DNA of 64,000 bases from Cyclobacterium plantarum (GCF_011290685.1 NZ_JAANYN010000011.1:124001-188000); one strand, 5' to 3'; shown: positions 51,851 to 61,251, numbered from the stretch's first letter. Made by a program: numbers and translations. Notes: a model not told the origin generated them from the sequence alone.

Positions 51851-52364
51851 AGTTGTGATTATAGGGCCCGAGTCCACTGGAAAAAGCACCCTGAGTCAAG
51901 ATTTGGCGGCACATTATTCGGAACCCTGGGTGCCGGAATTTGCCAGGGATTATCTTTTGGAACTGGATCGGCCTTATCGCTTTGAAGATTTGCTTGAAAT
52001 GGCCAGGGGACAAATCCAATGGGAAGATAGACGGTACAGGGAGGCAAGAGAAGTGCTTTTTTGCGATACGGATTTGCGGGTTATCAAAATCTGGAGTGAG
52101 CATAAATACGGCCGAACACACCATTGGATAGATCAACAAATTCAAAAACGGAAATACGATCTGTACTTGCTAACGGATATTGATATTCCCTGGCAGGATG
52201 ATCCCTTGAGGGAACATCCTGATCCGGATATGCGGAAGTATTTTATAAAGCTATATGAGCAGGTATTGGTTTCCTCCGGGGTACCCTGGGAGAAAATTTC
52301 CGGCAGTCCGGAGGATCGGTTGAAGGCAGGAATTGCCGCCATTGAAGCAAGAAAAAAGGAATAA
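51843..52364 (+). CDS. NadR-like nicotinamide riboside kinase (P-loop ATPase)
   Basis: I start it at ATG 51843 (MDKVVIIGPESTGKST), whose codons overlap the pnuC stop; an ATG 12 bp earlier is less natural. The 173-aa protein opens with P-loop GPESTGKS, and its EFARDYL, FCDTDLRVIKIW, and LYLLTDIDIPWQDDPLREHP blocks match the C-terminal kinase domain of NadR. It phosphorylates imported nicotinamide riboside to NMN, which traps the substrate and drives PnuC uptake. No adenylyltransferase domain is fused. Confidence 0.88.
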   Translation: MDKVVIIGPESTGKSTLSQDLAAHYSEPWVPEFARDYLLELDRPYRFEDLLEMARGQIQWEDRRYREAREVLFCDTDLRVIKIWSEHKYGRTHHWIDQQIQKRKYDLYLLTDIDIPWQDDPLREHPDPDMRKYFIKLYEQVLVSSGVPWEKISGSPEDRLKAGIAAIEARKKE

Positions 52365-52398
52365 GAAGCGAATGACCAAATTTGCCAGGCCATTTATC

Positions 52399-52428
52399 TT
52401 GTTCTTTCACCGAAACTGTTATAATTTG
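52399..52428 (+). promoter_or_regulatory. Weak promoter candidate for the acetate operon
   Basis: TTG (52399-52401) is followed about 18-20 nt later by TA-N3-TTTG (near 52420-52428), close to the Bacteroidota TTTG-N19-TAnnTTTG pattern but with three bases where two are expected. It lies 80 bp upstream of the first gene. Confidence 0.3.
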
Positions 52429-52507
52429 GAAAGCATACCTCAAAAGGGCTGAATTTTACGGAAATTTTGAATATTTTCAACATTTAATAATTGCAATGAC
52501 CTAAAAT

Positions 52508-52771
52508 ATGGAAAACCATAAGCAACAAATGAAAAAATATTGGAGGCAAAACATCAGAACGGTGCTGATCCTGCTTTCCATCTGGTTTCTGGTCTCCTTT
52601 GGATTTGGAATCCTGCTGGCGGAGCCCCTGAACGCCATTAAGATAGGAGGTTACAAACTTGGTTTCTGGTTTGCGCAACAAGGCTCCATATTTACCTTTG
52701 TGGTCCTGATTTTTGTTTATGTCTATAAGATGAACAAGCTGGACGAAGCATTTGATGTCAACGAAAAATAA
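52508..52771 (+). CDS. DUF4212 small subunit of a sodium/solute symporter
   Basis: An 87-aa protein with two membrane segments (about 17-40 and 57-77), containing YWRQNIRTVLILLSIWFLVSFG and FGILLAEPLNAIKIGGYKLGFWFAQQGSI, the DUF4212 signature. It lies 17 bp before a sodium symporter gene and is almost always found with this VC_2705-type transporter. It probably forms a complex with or stabilises it. The exact role is not known. Confidence 0.92.
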   Translation: MENHKQQMKKYWRQNIRTVLILLSIWFLVSFGFGILLAEPLNAIKIGGYKLGFWFAQQGSIFTFVVLIFVYVYKMNKLDEAFDVNEK

Positions 52772-52788
52772 CCCCTTATGACCCTATT

Positions 52789-54474
52789 ATGGATATTTTA
52801 ACCTGGACCTACATTCTGGTAGGCCTTTCCTTTGCCCTTTACATTGGTATTGCCATTTACACCAGAGCAAGCTCTACCAAAGAATTTTATACAGCAGGCG
52901 GAGGCGTTTCTCCACTGGCCAATGGAATGGCAACGGCCGCCGACTGGATGTCGGCCGCCTCTTTTATTTCCATGGCAGGAATTATTGCGTTTTCGGGATA
53001 TGATGGTTCGGTTTACCTTATGGGCTGGACCGGGGGATATGTATTGCTTGCCCTGTTATTGGCTCCTTACCTGAGAAAGTTCGGGAAATTTACGGTTCCT
53101 GATTTTGTGGGAGATCGCTATTACAGCAACAAAGCCCGGGTAGTAGCGGTGTTTTGTGCCCTGTTCATTTCTTTTACCTATGTAGCCGGACAAATGCGTG
53201 GGGTGGGTATTGTGTTTTCAAGGTACCTGGAAGTAGATATTGAAACAGGTGTGCTGATAGGCATGACCATTGTATTTTTTTATGCGGTTATGGGCGGCAT
53301 GAAAGGGATTACCTATACCCAGGTAGCCCAGTATTGTGTGCTGATCTTTGCTTTTATGGTTCCTGCTATTTTCATTTCCATCCAACTGACCGGAAACCCC
53401 ATACCCCAGTTGGGATTGGGTGGAACGGTGCAGGATGGCACCTACCTCCTTGACAAGCTGGATGGTATCCTGGCAGATTTGGGCTTTCATCAATACACAG
53501 CAGGAAGGAAGTCCCTTACGGATATGTTTGCCATTACACTGGCATTGATGGTGGGAACAGCCGGCTTACCTCATGTAATCGTCCGTTTTTTTACGGTACC
53601 ACGTGTCAGGGATGCCAGGCTTTCGGCTGGATATGCCTTGGTATTTATCGCAATATTGTACACCACAGCCCCTGCAGTGGCAGCTTTTGGGATCTACAAT
53701 GCCATAGATACTGTTGCCGGACAGCCGGTGGACAATCTTCCGGACTGGGTGGAAAACTGGCAAAAGACCAATCTGATTGTGGTGGAAGATAAGAATAACG
53801 ATGGACTGGTTCAATACCTGGCTAATCCGGAAAGCAATGAACTCACAGTGGATAAGGATATCATGGTCCTGGCCGCACCTGAGATAGCAGAGCTACCCAA
53901 CTGGGTGGTTGGTCTGGTGGCAGCGGGAGGAATGGCTGCGGCATTGTCTACGGCCGCCGGATTGCTTTTGGTCATTTCCACTTCTGTTTCCCGGGACCTG
54001 TTCAGAACTTTTGTTCCGGCCATGACGGAAAAAACGGAATTGATCATTGCCAGAATGGCAGCGGCTGTAGCAGTAATTATAGCCGGCTATTTTGGAATCA
54101 ATCCCCCTGGCTTTGTAGCGGAGGTGGTTGCTTTCGCCTTTGGACTTGCAGCGGCATCCTTTTTCCCGGTAATAATCATGGGCATCTTTTCTACAAGAAT
54201 GAACAAGGAAGGGGCCATAGCTGGTATGATCAGTGGATTGGTTTTTACCCTTGGCTACATCATATATTTTAAATTTATTCATCCTGAAGCTAATAATATG
54301 GACAATTGGTGGTTTGGAATTTCACCGGAGGGCATTGGATCCCTGGGCATGCTGATCAATTTTCTGGCTTGTTTTGTGGTTTCCAAGTTTACGCCGGATC
54401 CACCGGAACACGTGCAGGAAATGATCCAGGACATCAGGATTCCAAGGGGAGCAGGCAAGGCGCAGGACCATTAA
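52789..54474 (+). CDS. Sodium:solute symporter, VC_2705/ActP-like (acetate)
   Basis: A 561-aa multi-spanning SSS-family transporter. STKEFYTAGGGVSPLANGMATAADWMSAASFI is the family opening, followed by FVGDRYYSNKARVVA, GTAGLPHVIVRFFTVPRVRDAR and AALSTAAGLLLVISTSVSRDL. It differs from E. coli ActP by its DUF4212 partner and an internal hydrophilic loop (about 315-370). The gene for acetyl-CoA synthetase 84 bp downstream makes acetate or another short monocarboxylate the likely substrate. Confidence 0.92.
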   Translation: MDILTWTYILVGLSFALYIGIAIYTRASSTKEFYTAGGGVSPLANGMATAADWMSAASFISMAGIIAFSGYDGSVYLMGWTGGYVLLALLLAPYLRKFGKFTVPDFVGDRYYSNKARVVAVFCALFISFTYVAGQMRGVGIVFSRYLEVDIETGVLIGMTIVFFYAVMGGMKGITYTQVAQYCVLIFAFMVPAIFISIQLTGNPIPQLGLGGTVQDGTYLLDKLDGILADLGFHQYTAGRKSLTDMFAITLALMVGTAGLPHVIVRFFTVPRVRDARLSAGYALVFIAILYTTAPAVAAFGIYNAIDTVAGQPVDNLPDWVENWQKTNLIVVEDKNNDGLVQYLANPESNELTVDKDIMVLAAPEIAELPNWVVGLVAAGGMAAALSTAAGLLLVISTSVSRDLFRTFVPAMTEKTELIIARMAAAVAVIIAGYFGINPPGFVAEVVAFAFGLAAASFFPVIIMGIFSTRMNKEGAIAGMISGLVFTLGYIIYFKFIHPEANNMDNWWFGISPEGIGSLGMLINFLACFVVSKFTPDPPEHVQEMIQDIRIPRGAGKAQDH

Positions 54475-54558
54475 TAGAAGATTCAAATGTACCCAAGTAT
54501 GGGAATTGAATAATTTTAGCGTAATTTATATCAGATTTAAAACCAAAAATACCTGAAG

Positions 54559-56457
54559 ATGAGTGATAGAATTCATACCCTTAGCGGTTATTTCCATGAA
54601 TACCAGAAAAGCGTAGCCGATCCGGAAAATTTCTGGGCCAGGGTAGCTGATTCTTTTCATTGGAAAAAGCGCTGGGACAAAGTATTGGACTGGGATTTTG
54701 AGGGGCCCGATGTCAAATGGTTCCTCAATGGCAAATTAAATATCACCGAAAATATACTGGAAAGGCACCTTTACACCATCGGAGACAAGCCTGCCATTAT
54801 CTGGGAACCCAACGAGCCCGGAGAAGATAGCCGAACACTTACTTACCGGCAACTTTATGAAGAGGTTTGCCGGTTTTCCCATGTCCTGCAGGAAAAAGGA
54901 GTACAAAAAGGGGATAAGGTAATCATTTACATGCCCATGGTGCCCGAGGCAGCAGTGGCCATGCTGGCCTGTGCCAGGGTAGGTGCCGTCCATTCGGTCG
55001 TTTTTGCAGGGTTTTCCAGCAATGCCCTCTCTGACCGGATCAATGATTGCGAGGCCAAGGTGGTATTGACAGCCGACGGTAATTTCAGGGGAAACAAAAA
55101 AATTCCCGTAAAAGCAGTAGTGGACGAGGCCTTGGAAAAAACCAGCACCGTCACATCTGTAATTGTTTACCAAAGGACAGGGCAGGAAGTGACCATGAAG
55201 GAAGGCCGGGATTTTTGGTGGCATGAGGCCATAGAAGGAAAAGGCACCCAGCAGGAGGCCGTGGAAATGGACAGTGAGGACATGCTCTTTATACTATATA
55301 CCTCAGGCTCTACCGGAAAGCCTAAAGGAGTGGTGCATACCTGTGGAGGATATATGGTGTATTCCAAATATACCTTTGAGAATGTTTTTCAGTACAATCC
55401 GGGAGATGTGTACTGGTGTACGGCGGATATTGGCTGGATTACCGGACACTCCTATATTGTATATGGGCCCCTGTTATCAGGGGCTACCTCAATCATGTTT
55501 GAAGGTGTGCCTACCTACCCCCATGCCGGACGTTTTTGGGAAATCGTGGATAAGTACAAAGTAAATCAGTTCTATACTGCACCTACCGCTATCCGCGCAT
55601 TACAGGCACATGGTACAGAACCGATCGAACCTTTTAAACTGGACTCCCTTAAGGTGCTTGGTTCCGTTGGTGAACCCATCAATGAAGAAGCCTGGCATTG
55701 GTACCATACACATATCGGTAAAACAAAATGTCCCATAGTAGATACCTGGTGGCAAACGGAGACGGGAGGCATCATGGTCTCTCCACTGGCAGGTATTACT
55801 CCAACCAAACCTGCCTATGCCACATTGCCTTTACCAGGCGTGCAATTGGCCATTATGGATCCCGACGGTAAAGAAATGACTGGCAATTCGGTTGAAGGGA
55901 ATCTATGTATTAAATTTCCCTGGCCAGGTATGATCCGGACTACATATGGAGACCATGACCGATGCAGGCAAACTTATTTTGCTACCTATAAAGGGATGTA
56001 TTTTACCGGAGATGGTGTCAAAAGAGACCACGATGGTTATTACCGTATTCTGGGAAGAGTAGATGATGTGATCAATGTTTCCGGCCACCGTATGGGTACG
56101 GCTGAGGTAGAAAATGCCATCAACGAACATCCACTGGTGGTAGAATCGGCAGTAGTGGGATATCCACACCAGGTAAAAGGACAAGGAATCTATGCCTATG
56201 TGATCTGTGACATGAAAAACAGGTCCGAGCAAAGCCTGACCAATGAGATCAAGGATACGGTGACAAAAATCATTGGCCCGATTGCCAAGCCGGATAAGAT
56301 TCAGATTGTTCCCGGATTGCCAAAAACCCGCTCAGGTAAAATCATGCGCAGAATTCTGAGAAAGGTAGCTGAAGGTAACATGGACAACATGGGAGATACT
56401 TCTACCCTGCTCGATCCCGATGTTGTTGAAAAAATAATCGAGGGTAGAATTGAATAA
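54559..56457 (+). CDS. acs: Acetyl-CoA synthetase (acetate--CoA ligase)
   Basis: Activates acetate to acetyl-CoA through an acetyl-adenylate. The 632-aa length fits. The AMP-binding loop is YTSGSTGKPKGVVHT (about 248-262), DTWWQTETGG and YFTGDGVKRDHDGYYRILGRVDDVINVSGHRMGTAEVE are conserved, and the C-terminal PKTRSGKIMRRILR holds Lys594, the residue acetylated in Pat/CobB control in other bacteria. Its neighbours import acetate, and this enzyme feeds it to central metabolism alongside acetyl-CoA from beta-oxidation. Confidence 0.97.
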   Translation: MSDRIHTLSGYFHEYQKSVADPENFWARVADSFHWKKRWDKVLDWDFEGPDVKWFLNGKLNITENILERHLYTIGDKPAIIWEPNEPGEDSRTLTYRQLYEEVCRFSHVLQEKGVQKGDKVIIYMPMVPEAAVAMLACARVGAVHSVVFAGFSSNALSDRINDCEAKVVLTADGNFRGNKKIPVKAVVDEALEKTSTVTSVIVYQRTGQEVTMKEGRDFWWHEAIEGKGTQQEAVEMDSEDMLFILYTSGSTGKPKGVVHTCGGYMVYSKYTFENVFQYNPGDVYWCTADIGWITGHSYIVYGPLLSGATSIMFEGVPTYPHAGRFWEIVDKYKVNQFYTAPTAIRALQAHGTEPIEPFKLDSLKVLGSVGEPINEEAWHWYHTHIGKTKCPIVDTWWQTETGGIMVSPLAGITPTKPAYATLPLPGVQLAIMDPDGKEMTGNSVEGNLCIKFPWPGMIRTTYGDHDRCRQTYFATYKGMYFTGDGVKRDHDGYYRILGRVDDVINVSGHRMGTAEVENAINEHPLVVESAVVGYPHQVKGQGIYAYVICDMKNRSEQSLTNEIKDTVTKIIGPIAKPDKIQIVPGLPKTRSGKIMRRILRKVAEGNMDNMGDTSTLLDPDVVEKIIEGRIE

Positions 56458-56478
56458 AGACTTACCCTTGTTATTTAC

Positions 56479-56515
56479 GGGGAGAGGTGTAGGTTTGCCC
56501 ACACCTTTCCCTTTC
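56479..56515 (+). terminator. Hairpin after acs
   Basis: GGGAGAGGTGT pairs with ACACCTTTCCC (one mismatch) around an AGGTTTGCCC loop, followed by TTTCATTT. It begins about 22 nt after the acs stop. It may attenuate rather than fully stop transcription into the DUF294 gene. Confidence 0.55.
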
Positions 56516-56536
56516 ATTTCTTAGCCAAGCTCCGAT

Positions 56537-58489
56537 ATGGCCAATGTTATTGTCAATAGGGTCATTGAATTCTTAAAAAAGTATCCTCCTTTTAGTTTTT
56601 TGTCCCCTGAATTGCTTGCTCAGGTGGCCAGGGAAGTTGATTTGGTTTATTTTGAGGAAGGGGAATTTTTGTTTCAAAAAGGTGAGCCCGCCAAAAGTTA
56701 TTTTTTTGTAGTCAAAGAGGGTGCCATCAAGCTGACAGATCATTTTGAGGGAAAGGAAGAAACAGTTGAAATATGTGACGAAGGAGATGTATTTGGGGTG
56801 CTGGCCCTGCTGGGCAAAAGACCTTACATCCTCAATGCCCGTGCAGATGAACACAGTCTGGTCATGGCGGTACCTGTCGGGGTATTTGAAAAAATCCTGA
56901 GCGAAAACAATAAAGTGAGCCTTTATTTTGCATCAGGTTTCGCTTCAGGACAAGTAGTGGTCCGTTCCGGATTATCCCAAACCCAAAAAGTAAGAACCCT
57001 GTTTGGGCGAGATCGAGATACCAACGAAAATGGCCTGATGCTTTTTTCCGGTCAAACTTCTATTCAATTTTCACATCCGGTTATTTATTGTCATACCGGT
57101 AATACGGTTGCTGAGGCGGTGGAGAAAATGAGCCGGGAGAAAGTAGGTTCCATTATTATTGTGGACGAAAACAAACATCCTAAGGGAATCATTACGGATA
57201 AAGATCTCAGAAATCGACTGATTGCCCGAAACCTACCTTATAGTACCCCTGTAACAAAAATCATGAGCCGCCCCGTGGTAACGGCCAAAAAGGACATGGA
57301 ATTTTCCCAGGTTTACCTGAATATGGTCAAACACCGTTTACACCATTTGGTTTTCACCGAAGACGGCAGTTCGGATTCGCCTTTGATAGGGATTATTTCA
57401 GACCATGATATCCTGCTTTCGCAGGGAAACAGCCCCGCAGTATTGATCAAAGCCCTACAGGAAAGCCAGGATATCCATGAATTGGCCAAACTGAGAAATC
57501 AGGCCGAGGGCATGCTGAAATATTTCCTGGAAAATGAACTGGCCATAGAATTTATAGCAGGGATACTTACCGAGATCAACGATACCCTAATCCGACGTGC
57601 CATTGCCATGGCCAGGGCAAGACACGAAGCGGTTTTTCCTGAGCTAAGGGACCTTCAGTTTTGTTTTTTGGCCTTGGGTTCTGAAGGGAGAGGAGAGCAA
57701 TTGCTCAGAACAGACCTGGACAATGCCATTGTGTATGAAGATGTAGCCGACGAGCTGAAGGAAAAAGCCCGGAACTTCATGCACCTGATAGCCAGAGATG
57801 TAATGGATATTCTATTTGCCTGTGACTTTCATTCCTGTCCTGCTGAGATGATGGCCAATAACCCCCAATGGTGCCAGCCGCTTGGACAGTGGAAAAAGTA
57901 CTTTAGCCAGTGGATAAGGGAGCCCGATCCACAATCTCTGATGATGGCAACCATATTTTTCGATTTTCGGGCAGTAAGTGGCAAACAGGCATTGGCTGAT
58001 GCTTTGACCCAACATGTGTATGAGGAAATCAACCAGGGGAAGGTATTTCTGAACTTTTTTGCCAAAAATGCCTTGTTAAACCCTCCGCCTCTCGGCTTTT
58101 TCAGGAACTTTATGATTGAAAAATCCGGTAAGCATGCAGAAAAATTCGATATCAAGCTTCGGGCCATGATGCCCCTGGCAGATGCCGCCAGGGTACTGAT
58201 CCTTAGCCACCAGGTGGTGGGCATCAACAACACCTTCAAAAGGTATGAAAAGTTAGCCGAGCTTGAACCCAATCAGGCCGCGCTTTACAGGGATGCAGGG
58301 AAAGCCTATGAGATTTTTATGCGGATACGTGCACTAGAGGGATTATCAACAGCCTCTTCGGGAAGGTTTATTCAACCCGACAGTCTGGGAAAGTTGCAAA
58401 GGCAATTGTTGAAAAATGCTTTTTTCCCCATTGATGAAATTCAAAAAATTCTGAAAGTGAGGTTTCAGTTAGATTATTTTGGCAACTGA
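56537..58489 (+). CDS. cNMP-binding / CBS-pair / DUF294 nucleotidyltransferase-like protein
   Basis: A 650-aa cytoplasmic multidomain protein. Residues about 10-140 form a cyclic-nucleotide-binding-like beta roll (FQKGEPAKSYFFVVKEGAIKL). Two CBS domains follow (about 190-310: KVGSIIIVDENKHPKGIITDKDLRNR and IGIISDHDIL). The DUF294 nucleotidyltransferase core then shows LGSEGRGEQLLRTDLDNAI near 380-395, with the metal-binding Asp after GSxxR. This architecture is GlnD-like in its catalytic core and is known from acetate-transport operons. It probably senses a nucleotide and modifies or regulates a partner. The target is unknown. Confidence 0.9.
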   Translation: MANVIVNRVIEFLKKYPPFSFLSPELLAQVAREVDLVYFEEGEFLFQKGEPAKSYFFVVKEGAIKLTDHFEGKEETVEICDEGDVFGVLALLGKRPYILNARADEHSLVMAVPVGVFEKILSENNKVSLYFASGFASGQVVVRSGLSQTQKVRTLFGRDRDTNENGLMLFSGQTSIQFSHPVIYCHTGNTVAEAVEKMSREKVGSIIIVDENKHPKGIITDKDLRNRLIARNLPYSTPVTKIMSRPVVTAKKDMEFSQVYLNMVKHRLHHLVFTEDGSSDSPLIGIISDHDILLSQGNSPAVLIKALQESQDIHELAKLRNQAEGMLKYFLENELAIEFIAGILTEINDTLIRRAIAMARARHEAVFPELRDLQFCFLALGSEGRGEQLLRTDLDNAIVYEDVADELKEKARNFMHLIARDVMDILFACDFHSCPAEMMANNPQWCQPLGQWKKYFSQWIREPDPQSLMMATIFFDFRAVSGKQALADALTQHVYEEINQGKVFLNFFAKNALLNPPPLGFFRNFMIEKSGKHAEKFDIKLRAMMPLADAARVLILSHQVVGINNTFKRYEKLAELEPNQAALYRDAGKAYEIFMRIRALEGLSTASSGRFIQPDSLGKLQRQLLKNAFFPIDEIQKILKVRFQLDYFGN

Positions 58490-58490
58490 T

Positions 58491-59165
58491 ATGGACTGGA
58501 AAAAACTATTTGGTTTTGCTCCTCTTCCTAAACCGGAATTTATCAAAGTGTATGAAAACGCCATGGAGCGAAAAATCGCGGGAGGAAAACCAGTGTCGGA
58601 ACTGGAATTTCTGGTTATCGATACGGAAACAACTGGTTTGGATATCAAAAGAGATCATGTACTTTCTTATGGGGCGGTGCAGGTTAGCCATAACCGGATC
58701 AGGATTGCAAGCGCCAGGGAATTTTACCTTAGGCCAAAAAAAAGGAACCGGGAAGCCATAAAAGTGCATGGTTTGGTTCGGGAAAGGCCTTATGTGAGCA
58801 GAGAACAGCTAATCCGAAGTTTTCTGGACGATGCCCAGCATAAAATTCTGGTAGGACACCATTTGGGCTTTGACCTGGCCATGATGGAAAGGGTGGGCAG
58901 ATCCATTGGGCTACGAAAAATAAAAAATCCGGTTCTGGATACTTTTAACCTGGCCCTAAGATTGGATATGGGTAAATTTTACGATCCTCAGGCAGTGGTT
59001 TCCACGGATTATTCCCTGGACAAACTTTGCGAACGGTATGCTATTTCCCCTGATGACAGGCATACGGCTGCAGGAGATGCCCTACTCGCTGCTCAATTAT
59101 TGGTCAAACTTTTAAAAGCTGCGGAAAAGAAGGGGATAAAAACTTTTGCCGACCTGATGGGCTGA
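58491..59165 (+). CDS. 3'-5' exonuclease, DNA polymerase III epsilon-like (DEDDh)
   Basis: I use ATG 58491 (MDWKKLFGF), 1 nt after the DUF294 stop; the TTG upstream is less likely. The 224-aa protein has Exo I as VIDTETTGLD (acidic pair), Exo II as VGHHLGFDLAMMER, and Exo III as HTAAGDALLAAQLL with the catalytic His five residues before Asp. It is stand-alone, not the polymerase III subunit by context. It follows the DUF294 gene as in the acetate operons of other bacteria, which implies co-regulation with an unclear biochemical link. Confidence 0.92.
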   Translation: MDWKKLFGFAPLPKPEFIKVYENAMERKIAGGKPVSELEFLVIDTETTGLDIKRDHVLSYGAVQVSHNRIRIASAREFYLRPKKRNREAIKVHGLVRERPYVSREQLIRSFLDDAQHKILVGHHLGFDLAMMERVGRSIGLRKIKNPVLDTFNLALRLDMGKFYDPQAVVSTDYSLDKLCERYAISPDDRHTAAGDALLAAQLLVKLLKAAEKKGIKTFADLMG

Positions 59166-59169
59166 AATT

Positions 59170-60567
59170 TTACTTGTTCCACTCCATTTGAATGTCGGCT
59201 GTGGTTTGTACATAAATAACCAATTCGCTGCTGGTTGGATAAATCCCAGAAATGGAAATAGCCGGTTTTTTCAGGGCAAATGAGGCAAAATCCGTTTCCC
59301 AGTCTCCCATTTCCAATAAAGCAGCCTGTGCATTATTCAAGTAATCACCTACAGGGATAACCCCTTGTTTTTGGATGATTTTCATGATCTTCCTGCGTTT
59401 CATCCAATTGGTCATGTTGGCAAGAAAGTTTTCGGTTTCCAGCCGGAAATCTACATTTTCTAACCTTATGGCGTTAATTTCAGGGTCAAAGGTCGGTTTT
59501 CCTGCCAAATAAAACTTCCCTTCCAGGTCTTTTTTGCCAAGTCGTTTGGCCAGAAAATCCAAAATGATCATGGTATTTTCTCCATAATGCCGGATGCTGA
59601 AATCCCGGGGTAAGAGCTGGGTTTTCCTGTCCAGGGTAATCAGGCTGTCCTTAAGGGATTCATTGAGGTAGCTGGAGATTTCATTGAAACCGATGGTAAG
59701 GGGTGTAGTGATGTTTAGCTCGTTTCCAAAGGATTGCTCCAGGGAAATTTCCGGAAGAGGGGAAAGCTGGGTGGCCAGTGGCCTGTCTTTTTGGCTTCGC
59801 ATTTCTCCTTCCAGACCGAAATTCAATTCTAGCATCTGGTCGGTCGTGAAGGTCTCATGAACTTTTAATTTTTCGGCATGCGGGTAGATGTAGGTACCGG
59901 AAAGACCATTCTCTACGTACCTGGGCCTGCCAAATGAGGACCAGAAATTATCAGCGATACGCTTAAAATCCACGGCTGCCAATGCTCCGCCGCGCAGTTG
60001 ATTTTCCATGATGGCCACCATCTGTCGCTTTACCATGGGCTCAAAATCAATTTTAAAACCCAGTAAATCGTATTCCAGTGCTTTTCCCCAGGACAAAATA
60101 TCCAATCCTTCTATATCAAATGCCCAATTTTCTTTCAGTACGGGTAAAAAACTAATCTGTGGCGTCAAATTTTCCTGAAAAGGAATGGCTGTGGCTATCC
60201 TTTGTCCAAATAATCGCTTTTCCAGTCTCAATTTGCCATCCAGAAAAACAGGTAAGGCCAAAAGTATTTTACCATTTTCTTTAGCAGTCAGCTCCAGCAG
60301 ACCGGTTTTATCCAGGTCTACATCTGCATATAGCCCATCCCCAAATTCCAGGTCTTTTTCATTAAACAATTGCTTGTCCAGACTATTATTGATCTGATCT
60401 TCCAAGAAAGAAAGGGGAATTTCAAGGCTGAGGTTAACTGTCGCATTGGCCTTAGGCAGCGGAGGAGGGGGCTCCAGTGCCTCGGGTCCGCCCATGGGCA
60501 GGCTTCGGCAAGCCCATCCGGTGAATGCAAGGAAAGAAATCAGGATAATTAAGCTATATCGGTACAT
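59170..60567 (-). CDS. DUF4403-family lipoprotein
   Basis: A 465-aa lipoprotein with lipobox F-T-G-W-A-C (Cys20). Past a Pro-rich linker (LEPPPPLPKANATVNLSLEIPLSFLEDQIN) it has the repeated beta-alpha structure of DUF4403: VNLSLEIPLSFLEDQIN at the start, SYLNESLKDSLITL midway, and a C-terminal NAQAALLEMGDW. This fold resembles lipid-binding BPI/TULIP-like proteins. It converges on the exonuclease gene (4 bp between stops). The function is unknown, probably periplasmic and lipid related. Confidence 0.85.
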   Translation of the reverse strand: MYRYSLIILISFLAFTGWACRSLPMGGPEALEPPPPLPKANATVNLSLEIPLSFLEDQINNSLDKQLFNEKDLEFGDGLYADVDLDKTGLLELTAKENGKILLALPVFLDGKLRLEKRLFGQRIATAIPFQENLTPQISFLPVLKENWAFDIEGLDILSWGKALEYDLLGFKIDFEPMVKRQMVAIMENQLRGGALAAVDFKRIADNFWSSFGRPRYVENGLSGTYIYPHAEKLKVHETFTTDQMLELNFGLEGEMRSQKDRPLATQLSPLPEISLEQSFGNELNITTPLTIGFNEISSYLNESLKDSLITLDRKTQLLPRDFSIRHYGENTMIILDFLAKRLGKKDLEGKFYLAGKPTFDPEINAIRLENVDFRLETENFLANMTNWMKRRKIMKIIQKQGVIPVGDYLNNAQAALLEMGDWETDFASFALKKPAISISGIYPTSSELVIYVQTTADIQMEWNK

Positions 60568-60720
60568 GTTATACTAGAACGAATGAATAGGATGATTGGG
60601 GTGCTGCATCCAGATTATTTTAATTGTAATGACAAATATAGGCTAATTCAAAATTTTTTTACTGTTTTGAACTTTAAACCCACCATTTTTGGTTATTCTT
60701 GGCGTAAATCAACCTGAAAT

Positions 60721-61059
60721 ATGAGCTGGAAAAAATTAGATAAATTATCCCAACTGGATCAAATCAAGGAAGAAAGCAAAGGCATGCCTGTGGTAATTTT
60801 TAAGCATTCTACCAGATGCTCTATTAGCAGCATGGCCTGGAACCGAATGGAAAGGAGCTGGAAAGCCGAAGACCACGACCGCTTATCAGCTTATTTTTTA
60901 GACCTGATTGCACACAGGGATGTGTCAAATGCCATTGTTTCCGAGTTTGGAGTAGCCCATGCCTCCCCGCAGGTAATTGTCATCAAGGATGGACAAGTCG
61001 TCTATGACAACAGCCATATGGGCATCAATTACAGGGAAGTTGTTTCTATAGGTGCTTAG
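60721..61059 (+). CDS. ytxJ: YtxJ-like bacillithiol-system redox protein
   Basis: A 112-aa thioredoxin-fold protein. KHSTRCSISSMA places the active Cys33 at the start of helix 1 in a CSIS rather than CxxC form, so it is a monothiol (bacilliredoxin-like) protein. ISNAIVSEF-type centre (VSNAIVSEFGVAHASPQVIVIKDG) carries the cis-Pro. YtxJ-like proteins are linked to bacillithiol, which is also made in Bacteroidota. It probably reduces bacillithiolated proteins. Confidence 0.87.
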   Translation: MSWKKLDKLSQLDQIKEESKGMPVVIFKHSTRCSISSMAWNRMERSWKAEDHDRLSAYFLDLIAHRDVSNAIVSEFGVAHASPQVIVIKDGQVVYDNSHMGINYREVVSIGA

Positions 61060-61110
61060 TATCAATTCAGCTCAAAATTTTCGGATATACCATTTTGTTT
61101 TTGAGCGATC

Positions 61111-61251
61111 TCATTGAATGGAAAAGCCCTGTCCGGTATTCTTGTGGGCTAATTTAGAATCCAATACCCTTTCAATCAGGCCCTGGTAGTCGACCAGGGT
61201 CGAAATTTTTGGTATGTAAACATTGCCCCCAATTTTAGCCACTTGATGTTT
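61111..61251 (-). pseudogene. Possible decayed gene fragment
   Basis: Leftward, a 46-codon frame reads KHQVAKIGGNVYIPKISTLV and continues to FSIQ before a TGA. It looks more protein-like than chance but has an in-frame TAA immediately upstream and no good start. The CCCTGGT/ACCAGGG hairpin at 61181-61199 lies inside it. I cannot name a family; a neutral open frame is possible. Confidence 0.2.
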
